A stretch of DNA of 64,000 nucleotides from Mesorhizobium sp. SARCC-RB16n (GCF_008520305.1 NZ_ML703266.1:109191-173190), one strand, 5' to 3'; positions 10,516 to 23,061 are shown, counted from the first letter of the stretch. The notes: generated by a model from the sequence alone, not told the origin. A program made the numbers and translations.

Positions 10516-11346
10516 ATGACGGCGACGGCGAATATCCTTGCATCCGGACCTGGCTGGCAGGTGGCGGACGTGATCTGCACGGCAAGCGCCGGCGATCGGC
10601 CGTTCGAGGAAACGCATCGGGATTTTTGCGTCGCGGCGGTCACCAGCGGCACGTTCCGCTACCGCGCGCAGCAAGGCACGGCAATGCTCGCGCCAGGCAG
10701 CCTCCTGCTCGGCAATTCCGGCACGTGCTACGAATGCGGGCACGAGCACGGCGGCGGCGACCGTTGCCTCTCTTTTCATTTCGGGCCGGCCTATATGGAC
10801 CGGATCGTGGCCGATGTGCCGGGCGCCAGGACGCTCACCTTCACGGCGCCACGCCTGCCGCCATTGCCGGCCTTGGCACCGCTGCTGGCCGAGGCGGAAG
10901 CCGCGCGCGACATGGCCGACGCGGACGCCTTCGAGGAACTCGCCCTGCGCATCGCGGGTGCCGCCGTGGCCACGATCTCCGGCGTCACGCATGCCGGGCG
11001 CGACCCAAGCCGCCGCGATCAGAAGAGGATCGCCCAGGCGGTGCGGCGGATCGAACTGGATGCCGACGGGCCGATCACGCTTCCGGCGTTGGCGGACGAG
11101 ACCTCGACCAGTCCCTATCATTTCCTGCGCACCTTTCGGCAGGTTGCCGGCATGACGCCCTATCAGTACCTGCTCAGGACGCGGTTGCATCGCGCGGCGG
11201 TGCGATTGCACACGTCGAACGATGCAATCTCGGCGATTGCCTTCGAAGCCGGCTTCAACGATCTGTCGACCTTCAATCGCCGGTTTCGGTGGGTCATGGG
11301 GGAGGCGCCAGGCCGGTATCGTGCCAAGCGCGCGGGCGGCCGCTGA
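10516..11346 (+). CDS. AraC-family transcriptional regulator
   Basis: 276-residue regulator. The C-terminal 100 residues form the double helix-turn-helix DNA-binding domain (ITLPALADETSTSPYHFLRTFRQVAGMTPYQYLLRTRLHRAA, then AISAIAFEAGFNDLSTFNRRFRW). The N-terminal half is a cupin-like effector domain with HRDFCVAAVTSGTFRYRA. Two nearby cysteines (TCYECG) might sense redox or metal, but this is a guess. Divergent from the tandem paralog genes, its most likely targets. Start at MTATANIL; upstream in-frame starts fall in the shared intergenic region. Confidence 0.9.
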   Translation: MTATANILASGPGWQVADVICTASAGDRPFEETHRDFCVAAVTSGTFRYRAQQGTAMLAPGSLLLGNSGTCYECGHEHGGGDRCLSFHFGPAYMDRIVADVPGARTLTFTAPRLPPLPALAPLLAEAEAARDMADADAFEELALRIAGAAVATISGVTHAGRDPSRRDQKRIAQAVRRIELDADGPITLPALADETSTSPYHFLRTFRQVAGMTPYQYLLRTRLHRAAVRLHTSNDAISAIAFEAGFNDLSTFNRRFRWVMGEAPGRYRAKRAGGR

Positions 11347-11369
11347 AAAAGTGCGTCATCACGGCGGCA

Positions 11370-11990
11370 TCAGTCCATGGTCGGCCCGCACCAGCCGGGC
11401 AGATAGTCGGCGTCCTTGCCCTTGGCCAGCACGAGCGCATCCGTCATCGCCTTGTCGAAGTTTTTCGCGACCGCACTCCTGTCGATGCGCCGGCGCAGGA
11501 AATCCGCCCACAGGAATTCGCTGAACGGGGTGGTGTCCTTGGCGTAACCGCCCAGCCGGCGCAGTTCGCCCGCCATGCTCCGGTAGGGGTCATCGACCAG
11601 TTCGCCGATGGTCTTGGGCAGGGCGGCATAGTCGCGGCGCTGGCCGTTTTCATCGAATGGGTGCATCCAGCCACGGTTGTCGAGCATGAAAAGGAACGCG
11701 TCCTTGTCCAGCGCCGACAGGTCGCTGATCACCGTCACGAGCACATCCTTGACACCTTCCTCGATCAGGGCGCGGGCAAGATGATGGTGATCGGTGACGT
11801 AGTTGCGTTGTTTGGGACCCAACACGACCGGGATCATATGCTTACCCAGAAAGGCGCCTGTCTTTGCGGCGCTCTGTGAGCGGATCAACTGGCGTTTGAG
11901 GTCCACCTCGCGCATCCCTACGGTAATCTGTGTTGGTCGCAGTTCCTTGACGGGAACCGGGGTCACCAGCGGCTCTCTCGGGACGATCAT
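11370..11990 (-). CDS. ParB-like nuclease-domain protein (ParBc_2 type)
   Basis: 206-residue stand-alone protein of the putative ParB-like nuclease family. It has VPVKELRPTQITVGMREVDLKR at the start and GKHMIPVVLGPKQRNYVTDHHHLARALIEEG, where family members have the DxHH core. There is no helix-turn-helix or segregation domain, so it is not a plasmid partition ParB. The ATG overlaps the stop of the SulP gene by four bases, so the two are translationally coupled. Activity is not established. Confidence 0.8.
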   Translation of the reverse strand: MIVPREPLVTPVPVKELRPTQITVGMREVDLKRQLIRSQSAAKTGAFLGKHMIPVVLGPKQRNYVTDHHHLARALIEEGVKDVLVTVISDLSALDKDAFLFMLDNRGWMHPFDENGQRRDYAALPKTIGELVDDPYRSMAGELRRLGGYAKDTTPFSEFLWADFLRRRIDRSAVAKNFDKAMTDALVLAKGKDADYLPGWCGPTMD

Positions 11991-13759
11991 GGTGTACTCT
12001 CCTGGTTTTCCGGCGGACCGGAATGCAGAGCCCTGACGGCTGCATCGACACTGTGGAAGATCCGCTGCGGGCCGACGAGATCGATGATGCCAAACCGCGC
12101 AAGGGCTGCCTGGGCACGCACCGATTCCATCCGAGCAATGGCGAATATTGCGCCCGCATTGCGGCAATGGGTGATGGTTTCGATCAATGCCTGGGCGGCG
12201 GTGTAGTCGATCTCGACAATGTTACTGGCCTCCAGCACGACGAGCTTCACATCGCCCTTGCCAGCGTCGACCAGATCACAAAAGCCGCGCTTGAAACGGT
12301 CGGCATTGACGAAGGACAGTGGCGCCTGGAACGCCGCGACCAGCACGCCGGGGAGTTGCTTGCCAGTGCTCGACTTGCCCGGCGGCCACCAGACGGAAGT
12401 TCCCGGCACTTGTTCCAGCTCGATCGGCAGCGTCCGGGTCGCGCTCCAGATTCCATGCAGCAGCGACAGGCCGATGCCGACCGCCACGCCGGTTTCGATG
12501 GGCAGCACGACGATGGCCGCCATGGTGATGAGGATCAACACGAATTCGACTGGCGCCTGCCGGTAGACATTGGCGAACACCTTCCAGCGCAGGATGTGCT
12601 GGGCGACGAACATCAGAACTCCGGCGAGGGCAGCCTGCGGAACATCGGCGAGCAGACCGCCGCCAAAGGCGCCGAGGGCTAGAACGATAGCCGCTGCAAT
12701 GAGGCTCGAGAGTTGCGAGCGGCCGCCCGATTGGGAGACGATTGCCGTGCGTGGTGGGCTGGCGTTGACGGCGAAGGCGCCAAACAGGCTGGACGCGATG
12801 CTGCCGGCGCCGACACCGACGAAATCGCGATTGACGTCGGGCGCGTCGCCTTGCGGGGCGAAGGAACGGGAGGTGGCGGCCGTCTGCACCATGACGACGA
12901 TGGCGATCAGCAATGCCAGCGGAACGAGCGCCTGCATGTCGTCGATGCCGGCCAGTGGCGACCCTGCCCGTGGCAGGCCATTCGGCAAGGCGCCAAGCAC
13001 CTCGACACCACGATCCTTGAGGCCGAACACGGCGACTGCGACGGTGGCAAGCACCATGCCGATCAGCGCGCCGGGGATGCGGGCGCTGATACGCTCGGAA
13101 AGCAACACGATTGCGAATACCCCAAGACCGAGCGTCAGGCTCCAGGGGTTGGTGAGATGGAGGCTGCCGGCGATCTCGCCGATGCGCCGCACGGTTTCGC
13201 CGCTTTCCGCCGGCAGGCCGAGCAGTCCGGGCAATTGCGACACGATGATATGGACGGCAATGCCGGCCAGAAAGCCCGTCGTGACCGGCACCGAGAGCAG
13301 GTCGGCAATCCAGCCGAGGCGAAAGACGCCGCTCAGCATCACGATCAGCCCGACCAGCAGCGCCAGTGTGGCCGCCAGCGCCAGATAATGTGGCGATCCA
13401 GCGGTGGCGAGCAGCGCGAGGCTGCCGGCAAACAAAGGCGTGATGGTCGAATCCGCGCCGGCCGAAAGGTGGCGATTGGCGCCGAACAGCGCAAACGCCA
13501 CCGAACCGGCGACAAAGGCGAAGAAGCCGACTTCGGGCGCAAAGCCGCCGAGCCTGGCTGTCGCCATCTGCTCGGGAATGGCGATCGCGGCCAGTGTCAC
13601 GCCCGCGATCAGATCGCCATTGAAATCCCGGGGCGTCCAACCGTGCAGCGCCCGCAAAGGCAGCCATGAGCTCCAATTCATGGTGATCGCGGCTTTTGCT
13701 TGGGGAGTTGGTCCATTGCCGGCTTTTGCCTTGCTGGCGGCGAAAAGCGTAACGGCCAT
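11987..13759 (-). CDS. SulP-family anion transporter with STAS domain
   Basis: Up to 590 residues. The first about 430 contain the SLC26/SulP membrane domain with some 12 hydrophobic segments (FNGDLIAGVTLAAIAIPEQMATARLGG opening motif). A C-terminal cytoplasmic STAS domain follows (VNADRFKRGFCDLV, LVVLEASNIVEIDYTAAQALIE). Likely an inorganic anion transporter such as sulfate, but substrate cannot be read. The ATG at 13681 (MNWSSWLPL) is an equally likely start because it begins just before the membrane domain. Coupled to the ParB-like gene; divergent from gyrA. Confidence 0.9.
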   Translation of the reverse strand: MAVTLFAASKAKAGNGPTPQAKAAITMNWSSWLPLRALHGWTPRDFNGDLIAGVTLAAIAIPEQMATARLGGFAPEVGFFAFVAGSVAFALFGANRHLSAGADSTITPLFAGSLALLATAGSPHYLALAATLALLVGLIVMLSGVFRLGWIADLLSVPVTTGFLAGIAVHIIVSQLPGLLGLPAESGETVRRIGEIAGSLHLTNPWSLTLGLGVFAIVLLSERISARIPGALIGMVLATVAVAVFGLKDRGVEVLGALPNGLPRAGSPLAGIDDMQALVPLALLIAIVVMVQTAATSRSFAPQGDAPDVNRDFVGVGAGSIASSLFGAFAVNASPPRTAIVSQSGGRSQLSSLIAAAIVLALGAFGGGLLADVPQAALAGVLMFVAQHILRWKVFANVYRQAPVEFVLILITMAAIVVLPIETGVAVGIGLSLLHGIWSATRTLPIELEQVPGTSVWWPPGKSSTGKQLPGVLVAAFQAPLSFVNADRFKRGFCDLVDAGKGDVKLVVLEASNIVEIDYTAAQALIETITHCRNAGAIFAIARMESVRAQAALARFGIIDLVGPQRIFHSVDAAVRALHSGPPENQESTP

Positions 13760-13827
13760 ATCGTCGCAATTAGCGGTATCCTTTTGAAATTACCACTAAA
13801 AATGACACCGGAAAAGTGCCGTGAACA

Positions 13828-13855
13828 TTGGAGTTTCGGCCGTGCTTCCTATATA
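13828..13855 (+). promoter_or_regulatory. Candidate gyrA promoter
   Basis: TTGGAG and TATATA separated by 16 bases, about 37 bases upstream of the gyrA TTG start. Spacing and -10 match are good, the -35 is moderate. Confidence 0.45.
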
Positions 13856-13891
13856 AGCGGTCAGTGATTCCTGATTAGATTGTGATCCGAT

Positions 13892-16696
<2,805 letters not shown>

Positions 16697-16716
16697 TCCT
16701 GGGTCTGACATAGCAA

Positions 16717-16736
16717 CGCCGGCCTGATGGCCGGCG
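16717..16736. terminator. Hairpin between gyrA and the small membrane gene
   Basis: Perfect 8-bp stem CGCCGGCC/GGCCGGCG around a TGAT loop, lying between two convergent genes. There is no T tract, so it may serve as a processing barrier or a weak bidirectional terminator. Confidence 0.45.
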
Positions 16737-16752
16737 CGGCAGCAAGTCGAGA

Positions 16753-16905
16753 TTAGTAGTGACGATACGGCTTGCGCGAGCCGAAGCCTTCCAAGCGCTT
16801 GGTGGTTGCCTTGACCCGGATGCGCTGTGCCTCCTGATGCAGCCCGAATACTGTGGCGATCAGCATGGCGACGGTCATTGCGGTGGCGAGCATGTAGATC
16901 AGCAT
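16753..16905 (-). CDS. 50-residue single-span membrane protein
   Basis: Short gene, easily missed. A strong AGGAG ribosome site sits eight bases before the ATG. The product begins with one hydrophobic helix, about residues 2-21 (LIYMLATAMTVAMLIATVF), followed by a basic cytoplasmic tail (RIRVKATTKRLEGFGSRKPYRHY). This suggests an inner-membrane microprotein with N-out/C-in orientation by the positive-inside rule. I do not recognise the family. Convergent with gyrA, with the hairpin between them. Confidence 0.65.
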   Translation of the reverse strand: MLIYMLATAMTVAMLIATVFGLHQEAQRIRVKATTKRLEGFGSRKPYRHY

Positions 16906-17099
16906 GTGCGTGTTCTCCTGCGCCTTACAACGGATATATGGGACATTGGTTTCATCTTATTAAGGGTGCAACCTAGTGAACGCTGCGTGAAGGCTTCGTG
17001 ATCAGCGTATTCATCTGTCGTTCATGTGCCGGAAAAGGTTCATGGGCCGCCTGCCAATCGGATTTGCCTTTGTGAGAGAGGCTCGCTAGAAGCTCCGGC

Positions 17100-17600
17100 A
17101 TGACCGAACGCATCGCCCTTTATGCGGGCTCCTTCGACCCGCTGACCAACGGCCATCTCGATGTGCTGAAAGCCTCGCTGGCGGTTGCCGACATCGTCTA
17201 TGCCGCGATTGGCATTCATCCGGGCAAGAAGCCGCTGTTTTCCTTCGAGGAGCGGGTGCAGATGATTGAAGCCGCCACGAAAGCGGAATTCGGTCGTGAT
17301 GGCGCCCGCATCAAGGTCGTCGCCTTCGATGGCCTGGTGATCGATGCCGCCAGAAGAGAAGGCGCCTCGATCATGATCCGCGGTCTGCGCGATGGCACCG
17401 ACCTCGACTACGAAATGCAGATGGCCGGCATGAACGAAACCATGGCGCCGGAGCTGCAGACGGTTTTCCTGCCCGCCAGCCCGTCGGTGCGAACCATTAC
17501 CGCCACACTTGTGCGCCAGATAGCCTCGATGGGCGGCGACATCCGTCCCTTCGTACCGGCCGCCGTGGCCGGTGCGCTCGCCGCAAAATTCGCGAAATAA
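17100..17600 (+). CDS. coaD: Phosphopantetheine adenylyltransferase
   Basis: 166-residue enzyme of coenzyme A synthesis, joining 4'-phosphopantetheine to AMP to give dephospho-CoA. Nucleotidyltransferase motifs are present: [16 protein letters not shown] at the N-terminus, the [20 protein letters not shown] block, and [22 protein letters not shown] near the C-terminus. Length matches the family. It heads a plus-strand run with two cyclophilin genes and the queA/tgt genes; the first cyclophilin follows by 17 bases. Confidence 0.97.
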   Translation: MTERIALYAGSFDPLTNGHLDVLKASLAVADIVYAAIGIHPGKKPLFSFEERVQMIEAATKAEFGRDGARIKVVAFDGLVIDAARREGASIMIRGLRDGTDLDYEMQMAGMNETMAPELQTVFLPASPSVRTITATLVRQIASMGGDIRPFVPAAVAGALAAKFAK

Positions 17601-17617
17601 GCTCGGAGAAAATCCTC

Positions 17618-18205
17618 ATGCAGCTCCAAAGGCTCGCCTCATTCCTTGTTGTGTTCGCCGGTCTCTTGACGGCATCCGTTTGTGCCCATGCCGCCGATCC
17701 GGAAAACACCATGATCATCACGCTCAAGGATGGCGACGTGACCATCGCGCTGCGCCCCGACCTGGCGCCCAAGCATGTCGCGCAGATCAAGAAGCTGGTG
17801 CGTGATCACGCCTACGACAACGTCGCTTTCCACCGTGTCATCGGCGGCTTCATGGCGCAGACCGGCGACGTCAAGTTCGGCAACATGGAGAAGGGTTTCA
17901 ATGCCCAGGCCGTCGGCACAGGTGGTTCCGACCTGCCCGACCTGCCGGCCGAGTTCTCGCAGACCGAACACTACAAGCGTGGCGTGGTCGGCATGGCCCG
18001 CTCGCAGGATCCGAACTCCGCCAATTCGCAGTTCTTCATCATGTTCGCGCCGGCACCGCCGCTCGATGGTCAGTACACCATCGTCGGCAATGTCGTCAGC
18101 GGCATGGACCTGGTGGACAAGATCAAGAAGGGCGACGAGGCGGACAATGGCACGGTCACAGATCCCGACCGCATGATCAAAGTGCGCATCGCCGCTGACA
18201 AATAA
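17618..18205 (+). CDS. Periplasmic cyclophilin-type peptidyl-prolyl isomerase
   Basis: 195-residue cyclophilin that accelerates cis-trans proline isomerisation during folding. An N-terminal signal peptide (FLVVFAGLLTASVCAHA, cleavage near residue 25) places it in the periplasm. Core motifs FHRVIGGFMAQTGD and NSANSQFFIMFA form the active site. It is a close paralog of the next gene, which lacks a signal peptide; a duplication with different targeting is the simple reading. A GGAGAAA ribosome site precedes the ATG. Confidence 0.93.
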   Translation: MQLQRLASFLVVFAGLLTASVCAHAADPENTMIITLKDGDVTIALRPDLAPKHVAQIKKLVRDHAYDNVAFHRVIGGFMAQTGDVKFGNMEKGFNAQAVGTGGSDLPDLPAEFSQTEHYKRGVVGMARSQDPNSANSQFFIMFAPAPPLDGQYTIVGNVVSGMDLVDKIKKGDEADNGTVTDPDRMIKVRIAADK

Positions 18206-18232
18206 TTCCATCTTTTAAAAAGGACATCTGAC

Positions 18233-18745
18233 ATGGCTGAGATCAAGGACCGCGAGAACGCGCTCATCATGGAAACGACCAAGGGCAAGGTCGTCATCGA
18301 ACTGTTTCCCGATTTGGCGCCCGGCCATGTCGCCCGCATCAAAGAACTGGCGCGCGAAGGCGCCTATGATGGCGTCGTCTTCCACCGCGTCATCGAAGGC
18401 TTCATGGCGCAAACCGGCGACGTCAAGTTCGGCAATTCGAGCAAGCCGACCTTCGCGCCTTCCCGCGCGGGCATGGGCGGCTCGGAAAAGCCTGACCTGA
18501 AAGCTGAGTTCTCCAACGCGAACCACGGCCGCGGCACCTGCTCGATGGCCCGTTCGCAGAACCCGAATTCGGCCAACTCGCAGTTCTTCATCTGCTTCGA
18601 CGATGCCGCTTTCCTCAACCGCCAGTACACGGTCTGGGGCCAGGTCATCGAAGGCATGGACAATGTCGACAAGATCAAGCGCGGCGAGCCGGTGCAGGAT
18701 CCCGACAAGATCGTGTCGCTGAAGGTCGCGGCAGACGTCAAGTAA
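18233..18745 (+). CDS. ppiB: Cytoplasmic cyclophilin-type peptidyl-prolyl isomerase
   Basis: 170-residue cyclophilin, cytoplasmic because it begins directly with MAEIKDRENALIMETTKGKV. Active-site motifs FHRVIEGFMAQTGD and NPNSANSQFFICF are intact. Paralog of the exported cyclophilin 28 bases upstream, and in the same probable transcript. The conserved residues support catalytic activity. Confidence 0.94.
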   Translation: MAEIKDRENALIMETTKGKVVIELFPDLAPGHVARIKELAREGAYDGVVFHRVIEGFMAQTGDVKFGNSSKPTFAPSRAGMGGSEKPDLKAEFSNANHGRGTCSMARSQNPNSANSQFFICFDDAAFLNRQYTVWGQVIEGMDNVDKIKRGEPVQDPDKIVSLKVAADVK

Positions 18746-18757
18746 GGCGAAACGACA

Positions 18758-19207
18758 ATGATGGGCGTCGTCTGGTCGCTTCTCGGCATCCTGTCCGGTG
18801 CCTTCATTGCCATTCAGGCGCCGATCAACTCGCAGCTTGCGCGCGGCCTGGGTCTCCCGGTCGCGGCGGCCGCGTTTTCTTTCCTTTCGGGCGCGGTCGT
18901 GCTTGGCGTCATCTCCGTCGCGGTGGTGAAGCTGCAAGGCATTTCGCTTGACTGGAAGGCGCCGGCGCCCTGGTTGTTCGTCGCCGGAGGCATTCTCGGC
19001 GGCTTCTATGTCACGCTCTCCACCATCCTGACGCCACGCATCGGTGCTGCCGCCCTGATGGCATTCCTGGTGGCGGGTCAGTTGCTCGCCGGCATGCTCA
19101 TCGACCGCGTCGGCTTCCTCGGCGTCGCGGTGCGTGAAATCTCGCTCGGCCGCATCGCCGGCGCCGTGCTGCTGCTGGCCGGAGCGCTGCTCGTCCGGCT
19201 CTACTGA
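18758..19207 (+). CDS. DMT-family (YdcZ/DUF606-like) membrane protein
   Basis: 149-residue inner-membrane protein with about five hydrophobic helices. The pattern [19 protein letters not shown] at the start and [37 protein letters not shown] in the middle fits the small DUF606/YdcZ group of the drug/metabolite transporter superfamily. Such half-size proteins usually act as dimers. Substrate unknown. Its stop overlaps the queA start by one base (TGATG). Confidence 0.85.
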   Translation: MMGVVWSLLGILSGAFIAIQAPINSQLARGLGLPVAAAAFSFLSGAVVLGVISVAVVKLQGISLDWKAPAPWLFVAGGILGGFYVTLSTILTPRIGAAALMAFLVAGQLLAGMLIDRVGFLGVAVREISLGRIAGAVLLLAGALLVRLY

Positions 19208-20295
19208 TGCGTGTCGACCTCTTTGATTTCGACCTGCCGGAGGAGCGCATAGCGCTTCGCCCGGCAGAGCCGCGCGACAGCGCCAAAATGCTGGTGGTCA
19301 GGCCGGGCGAGGAGTTGGAGGACCGGACGGTTGGCGACCTGCCATCCTCGCTCCGCGCAGGCGACGTGCTGGTCTTCAACGACACCAAGGTCATCCCAGC
19401 GCAGCTGAAGGGCATCAGGCGGCGCGGCGAAGCGGCTGCGCAGGTCGAGGCCACGCTGCACATGCGCATGGCTCCTGACCGTTGGCTGGCGTTCATGCGG
19501 CCGGGAAAGCGCATCGCCGCCGGCGACCGCATCCATTTCGGCCATGACGGCAATTCCTGTTTCCTCGGCCAACTCGACGCCACCGTGGTCGAGAAGGGCG
19601 AGGCGGGCGAAGCCTTGCTTGGCTTTGATCTATCCGGGCCTTTCCTGGATGAGGCGCTGCACGCGGTCGGCCACATTCCGCTGCCGCCCTACATCGCCTC
19701 GAAGCGCGACGATGACGAGCGCGACCGCGCCGATTACCAGACCATCTATGCCAGGGAAGAGGGTGCGGTAGCGGCACCCACCGCGGGCCTGCATTTCACG
19801 CCGCAGCTTTTTGCGGCACTGGATGCCAAGGGCGTCGAGCGCTGCTTCGTCACGCTTCATGTCGGCGCCGGTACGTTCCTGCCGGTGAAAGCGGACGACA
19901 CCGCCGACCACAAGATGCATGCGGAGATCGGTTCGGTCAGCGCGGCGACCGCCGAGGCGCTCAACGCCGCGAAGGCGAGGGGTGGGCGCATTGTTGCGGT
20001 CGGTACGACCTCACTGCGCCTGCTCGAGAGCGCGGCGCGTGAAGACGGTACGCTGGCGCCATGGTCAGGCCCGACCGACATCTTCATCACGCCGGGTTAC
20101 CGCTTTCGCACCGCCGACATGCTGATGACCAATTTCCATCTGCCGCGCTCGACACTGTTCATGCTGGTCTCGGCCTTCAGCGGTCTCGACACGATGCGTG
20201 CCGCCTATGTGCATGCCATCGCGAACCGCTACAGGTTCTACTCCTATGGCGATGCAAGCCTGCTCTACCGAGCGGAGATGAGCGATGGACGATGA
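19207..20295 (+). CDS. queA: S-adenosylmethionine:tRNA ribosyltransferase-isomerase
   Basis: 362-residue enzyme that transfers and isomerises the ribosyl part of S-adenosylmethionine onto preQ1-modified tRNA, giving epoxyqueuosine. Family motifs: [24 protein letters not shown] at the N-terminus, [14 protein letters not shown], and [28 protein letters not shown] near the C-terminus. Full length. It precedes tgt by 55 bases, the usual pairing for queuosine synthesis, and is translationally coupled to the DMT gene. Confidence 0.97.
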   Translation: MRVDLFDFDLPEERIALRPAEPRDSAKMLVVRPGEELEDRTVGDLPSSLRAGDVLVFNDTKVIPAQLKGIRRRGEAAAQVEATLHMRMAPDRWLAFMRPGKRIAAGDRIHFGHDGNSCFLGQLDATVVEKGEAGEALLGFDLSGPFLDEALHAVGHIPLPPYIASKRDDDERDRADYQTIYAREEGAVAAPTAGLHFTPQLFAALDAKGVERCFVTLHVGAGTFLPVKADDTADHKMHAEIGSVSAATAEALNAAKARGGRIVAVGTTSLRLLESAAREDGTLAPWSGPTDIFITPGYRFRTADMLMTNFHLPRSTLFMLVSAFSGLDTMRAAYVHAIANRYRFYSYGDASLLYRAEMSDGR

Positions 20296-20350
20296 TCTCG
20301 GCATGCTGGACAAACAGGATCCGGCGCGCCAGTCCGTGAGAAGGAATTCA

Positions 20351-21481
20351 ATGGCTGATACGTTCACCTTCAAGGTGCTGGCGACCGATGGCAAGGCGCG
20401 GCGCGGCCTGATCGACATGCCGCGCGGCGAAATCCGCACGCCGGCCTTCATGCCGGTCGGCACCGGTGGCACGGTCAAGGCCATGTACATGGACCAGGTG
20501 CGCGGCGTTGGCGCCGACATCATCCTGGGCAATACCTATCACCTGATGCTGCGGCCCGGCGCCGAGCGTGTAGCGCGGCTCGGAGGTCTGCACGAATTCG
20601 CCCGCTGGCCCTACCCGATCCTGACCGACAGTGGCGGTTTCCAGGTGATGTCGCTGTCGAAGCTGAGGAAGCTGACCGAGAAAGGCGTCACCTTCCGCTC
20701 CCACATCGACGGTGCGCCCTACGAGATGTCGCCGGAGCGCTCGATCGAGATCCAGGGACTGCTCAATTCCGACATTCAGATGCAGCTCGACGAATGCACC
20801 GCGCTGCCAGCCGCATTGAAAGAGATCGAGCGCGCCATGGAACTGTCGCTGCGCTGGGCGGAGCGCTGCAAGACGGCGTTCGGCGACCAGCCGGGCAAGG
20901 CGATGTTTGGCATCGTGCAGGGTGGTGACAACGCCGCACTCAGGGCGCGCTCTGCGCAGGCGCTGAGCGCGATGGACCTCAAGGGTTATGCTGTCGGCGG
21001 CCTGGCTGTCGGCGAGCCGCAAGCGGTGATGCTCGACATGCTCGACATCACGTGCCCGGAACTGCCCGACAACAAGCCGCGCTATCTGATGGGCGTGGGC
21101 ACGCCGGACGATATCCTGAAATCGGTGGCGCGCGGCATCGACATGTTCGACTGCGTGATGCCGACGCGAGCCGGCCGGCATGGTCTTGCCTATACGAGGC
21201 GCGGCAAGGTCAATCTTCGCAACGCACGCCACGCCGACGATCCGCGCCCGCTCGACGAAGAGAGCGATTGCCCGGCGGCCAGGGATTATTCGCGTGCCTA
21301 TCTGCACCATCTGGTGCGCTCGCAGGAGGCACTCGGGGCGATGCTGCTGACCTGGAACAACCTTTCCTACTACCAGAAACTGATGCAGGACATCCGGGCC
21401 GCGATCGAAATCCGTGCCTTCGAACTGCGCGCGGGAGAAATATCCGAGGGTTGGGCCAAGGGCGACCTGCCCGTACTTTGA
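20351..21481 (+). CDS. tgt: Queuine tRNA-ribosyltransferase (zinc-site variant)
   Basis: 376-residue tRNA-guanine transglycosylase that swaps guanine 34 for preQ1 in tRNAs with GUN anticodons. Active-site segments are intact: [17 protein letters not shown] and [13 protein letters not shown] with the nucleophilic Asp. The usual zinc site (CxCxxC plus His) is not: the Cys positions read Ser305, Cys307 and Ala310, and the His position before the conserved NLxYYQ is Asn336. SRAYLHHL is kept. Start set at MADTFTFKV; a longer frame overlapping queA is less likely. Confidence 0.95.
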   Translation: MADTFTFKVLATDGKARRGLIDMPRGEIRTPAFMPVGTGGTVKAMYMDQVRGVGADIILGNTYHLMLRPGAERVARLGGLHEFARWPYPILTDSGGFQVMSLSKLRKLTEKGVTFRSHIDGAPYEMSPERSIEIQGLLNSDIQMQLDECTALPAALKEIERAMELSLRWAERCKTAFGDQPGKAMFGIVQGGDNAALRARSAQALSAMDLKGYAVGGLAVGEPQAVMLDMLDITCPELPDNKPRYLMGVGTPDDILKSVARGIDMFDCVMPTRAGRHGLAYTRRGKVNLRNARHADDPRPLDEESDCPAARDYSRAYLHHLVRSQEALGAMLLTWNNLSYYQKLMQDIRAAIEIRAFELRAGEISEGWAKGDLPVL

Positions 21482-21635
21482 ATTGTAAGCATCCGGATAC
21501 TCTTTCTAAACAGAACCAAGAGTAATTGTTCCGAGCTATATTCAGGCAAGGGGCAAGAAACTGTTCACAACAGCAGATGAACCTGTCGATAATTCTAAAT
21601 TAGCATTACCTAATACGTATGCTGATCTGCCGCAT

Positions 21636-23039
21636 TTGGCGGTGCGCAAGCATTGGAGTTTCGACCTATTCTTGGCGATTGCCGTGATTGCAGCAATCGG
21701 CCTTGTTTTGCGATTGCTGGGTGCGCGCGGCGATCTCTGGCTGGATGAGATCTGGAGCTTCTTGCTGCTCGAGCCGCTTACCTCGGTCGACCAGATATTC
21801 TGGCGCGTAAACCACGACAACAACCATTTCCTCAATTCGGTCTACCTGTACCTGATCGGTCCTTATGCCTCGCCATTGCTTCAGCGCGGCCTGTCGATTG
21901 CGCTCGGCGTCGGCACAATCATTGCCGCGGCCGTGGCTGCGCAAGGCCGATGGGCTGGTGTCATCACAAGCATGCTGTTTGCGGTGAGCTATCCGATGGT
22001 CCACTACGGCTCAGAGGCGAGAGGCTATGCCGGGCTGGTGCTGTTCACGCTTCTCTCCGTCGTCTTCCTGGAACGCCGGTTCGACACAGGCCGTTCAGGC
22101 ATCGCGTTGGCGGTGATCGTCCTTCTCGGTTTTTTGTCCCACCTCACGATGGTAGAAACGGTGGTGGTCCTGGTGGCCTGGAGCGCTTGGCTCATCTGGC
22201 GGCGCACCGGCAGTCTCGGTCGCGTCAACGTCGAACTGGGGCAGATATTCACTCCAGCCTTCCTGGCCGTGTTACCGCTCGCCGTCTGCGTAGTGATCGG
22301 TAGCCAGATGTTTGGCTTCAAGGTTGGTGGCGCTTCGCCGTTCTCGCTCCAGGCCTTCGCCCAAGGGTACGGCGGAATGATCCGCAGTCTGTTTGGCCTG
22401 CCGCCTTGGATCAGCAACTTGGCCTGTATTGCCTTGGCCTGCGGGCTTGTCTGTGTCTTCGCCGGTATCCGGCGCAATCGGCGGGCCAGTCTCTATGTCA
22501 TCGGGATTATCGGACTGCCTATTCTGATGGCGGCAGCGCAACTGCCGAACCTCGATTTCCCGCGCTATTTTCTGGTCAGTGCAACATTGCTGTTGCTTTG
22601 CGCGGGAGAGTTGCTTGCGCTCGGGTTCGCCGCCGCTGGCATATATCGGCTTGTCGCCGTGGGAGCGCTCGTGGCAATCCTTGCCGGCACGATGACGTTT
22701 CTGTTGCCATTCTACGAAAAGGGACGAGGATCCTATGCCGACATCGTTGAAGAGATGATGCGCAATGGCACAACGAGCTACGCCAGCAATCAAGATTTTC
22801 GGATCCCCATGATTGTCAACTATTTTGCCAAACGCCTGGGACGCCAGCCATTGCTCGTCGCGGCCGACAAAATATGTGACGAGCGTCCATCATGGCTGAT
22901 CCTCGAGGGCGCCGTGGACCAGCAGCCGGAGCATGTCGCCGCCACGTCCGGCTGCAGCTTGACCTACGATCGCATCGATGCCTCGACGAGTTGGGGACTA
23001 TCGGGTCAGAGCTGGACGCTTTATCGGCGCCAGGATTGA
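21636..23039 (+). CDS. GT39/ArnT-like multi-pass membrane glycosyltransferase
   Basis: About 467-residue inner-membrane protein with roughly ten hydrophobic segments. The first periplasmic loop carries the acidic motif LWLDEIWSF, then DNNHFLNSVYLYLIG. This is the GT39 / dolichyl-phosphate-mannose mannosyltransferase-like pattern in which the Asp-Glu pair is catalytic. It probably moves a sugar from a lipid carrier to an acceptor outside the membrane; donor and acceptor are unknown. The start is weak: TTG or a GTG two codons later, with no ATG upstream. The frame stays open to about 21510 in AT-rich sequence. Confidence 0.75.
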   Translation: MAVRKHWSFDLFLAIAVIAAIGLVLRLLGARGDLWLDEIWSFLLLEPLTSVDQIFWRVNHDNNHFLNSVYLYLIGPYASPLLQRGLSIALGVGTIIAAAVAAQGRWAGVITSMLFAVSYPMVHYGSEARGYAGLVLFTLLSVVFLERRFDTGRSGIALAVIVLLGFLSHLTMVETVVVLVAWSAWLIWRRTGSLGRVNVELGQIFTPAFLAVLPLAVCVVIGSQMFGFKVGGASPFSLQAFAQGYGGMIRSLFGLPPWISNLACIALACGLVCVFAGIRRNRRASLYVIGIIGLPILMAAAQLPNLDFPRYFLVSATLLLLCAGELLALGFAAAGIYRLVAVGALVAILAGTMTFLLPFYEKGRGSYADIVEEMMRNGTTSYASNQDFRIPMIVNYFAKRLGRQPLLVAADKICDERPSWLILEGAVDQQPEHVAATSGCSLTYDRIDASTSWGLSGQSWTLYRRQD

Positions 23040-23061
23040 GGTGAGCTCGCCGAGGACGGGT

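Noticed and set aside
11370-11990. ParB-like gene as a sign of plasmid or chromosome partition locus
   Set aside because: No parA, no parS-like repeats and only the ParBc_2 nuclease-like domain are present.
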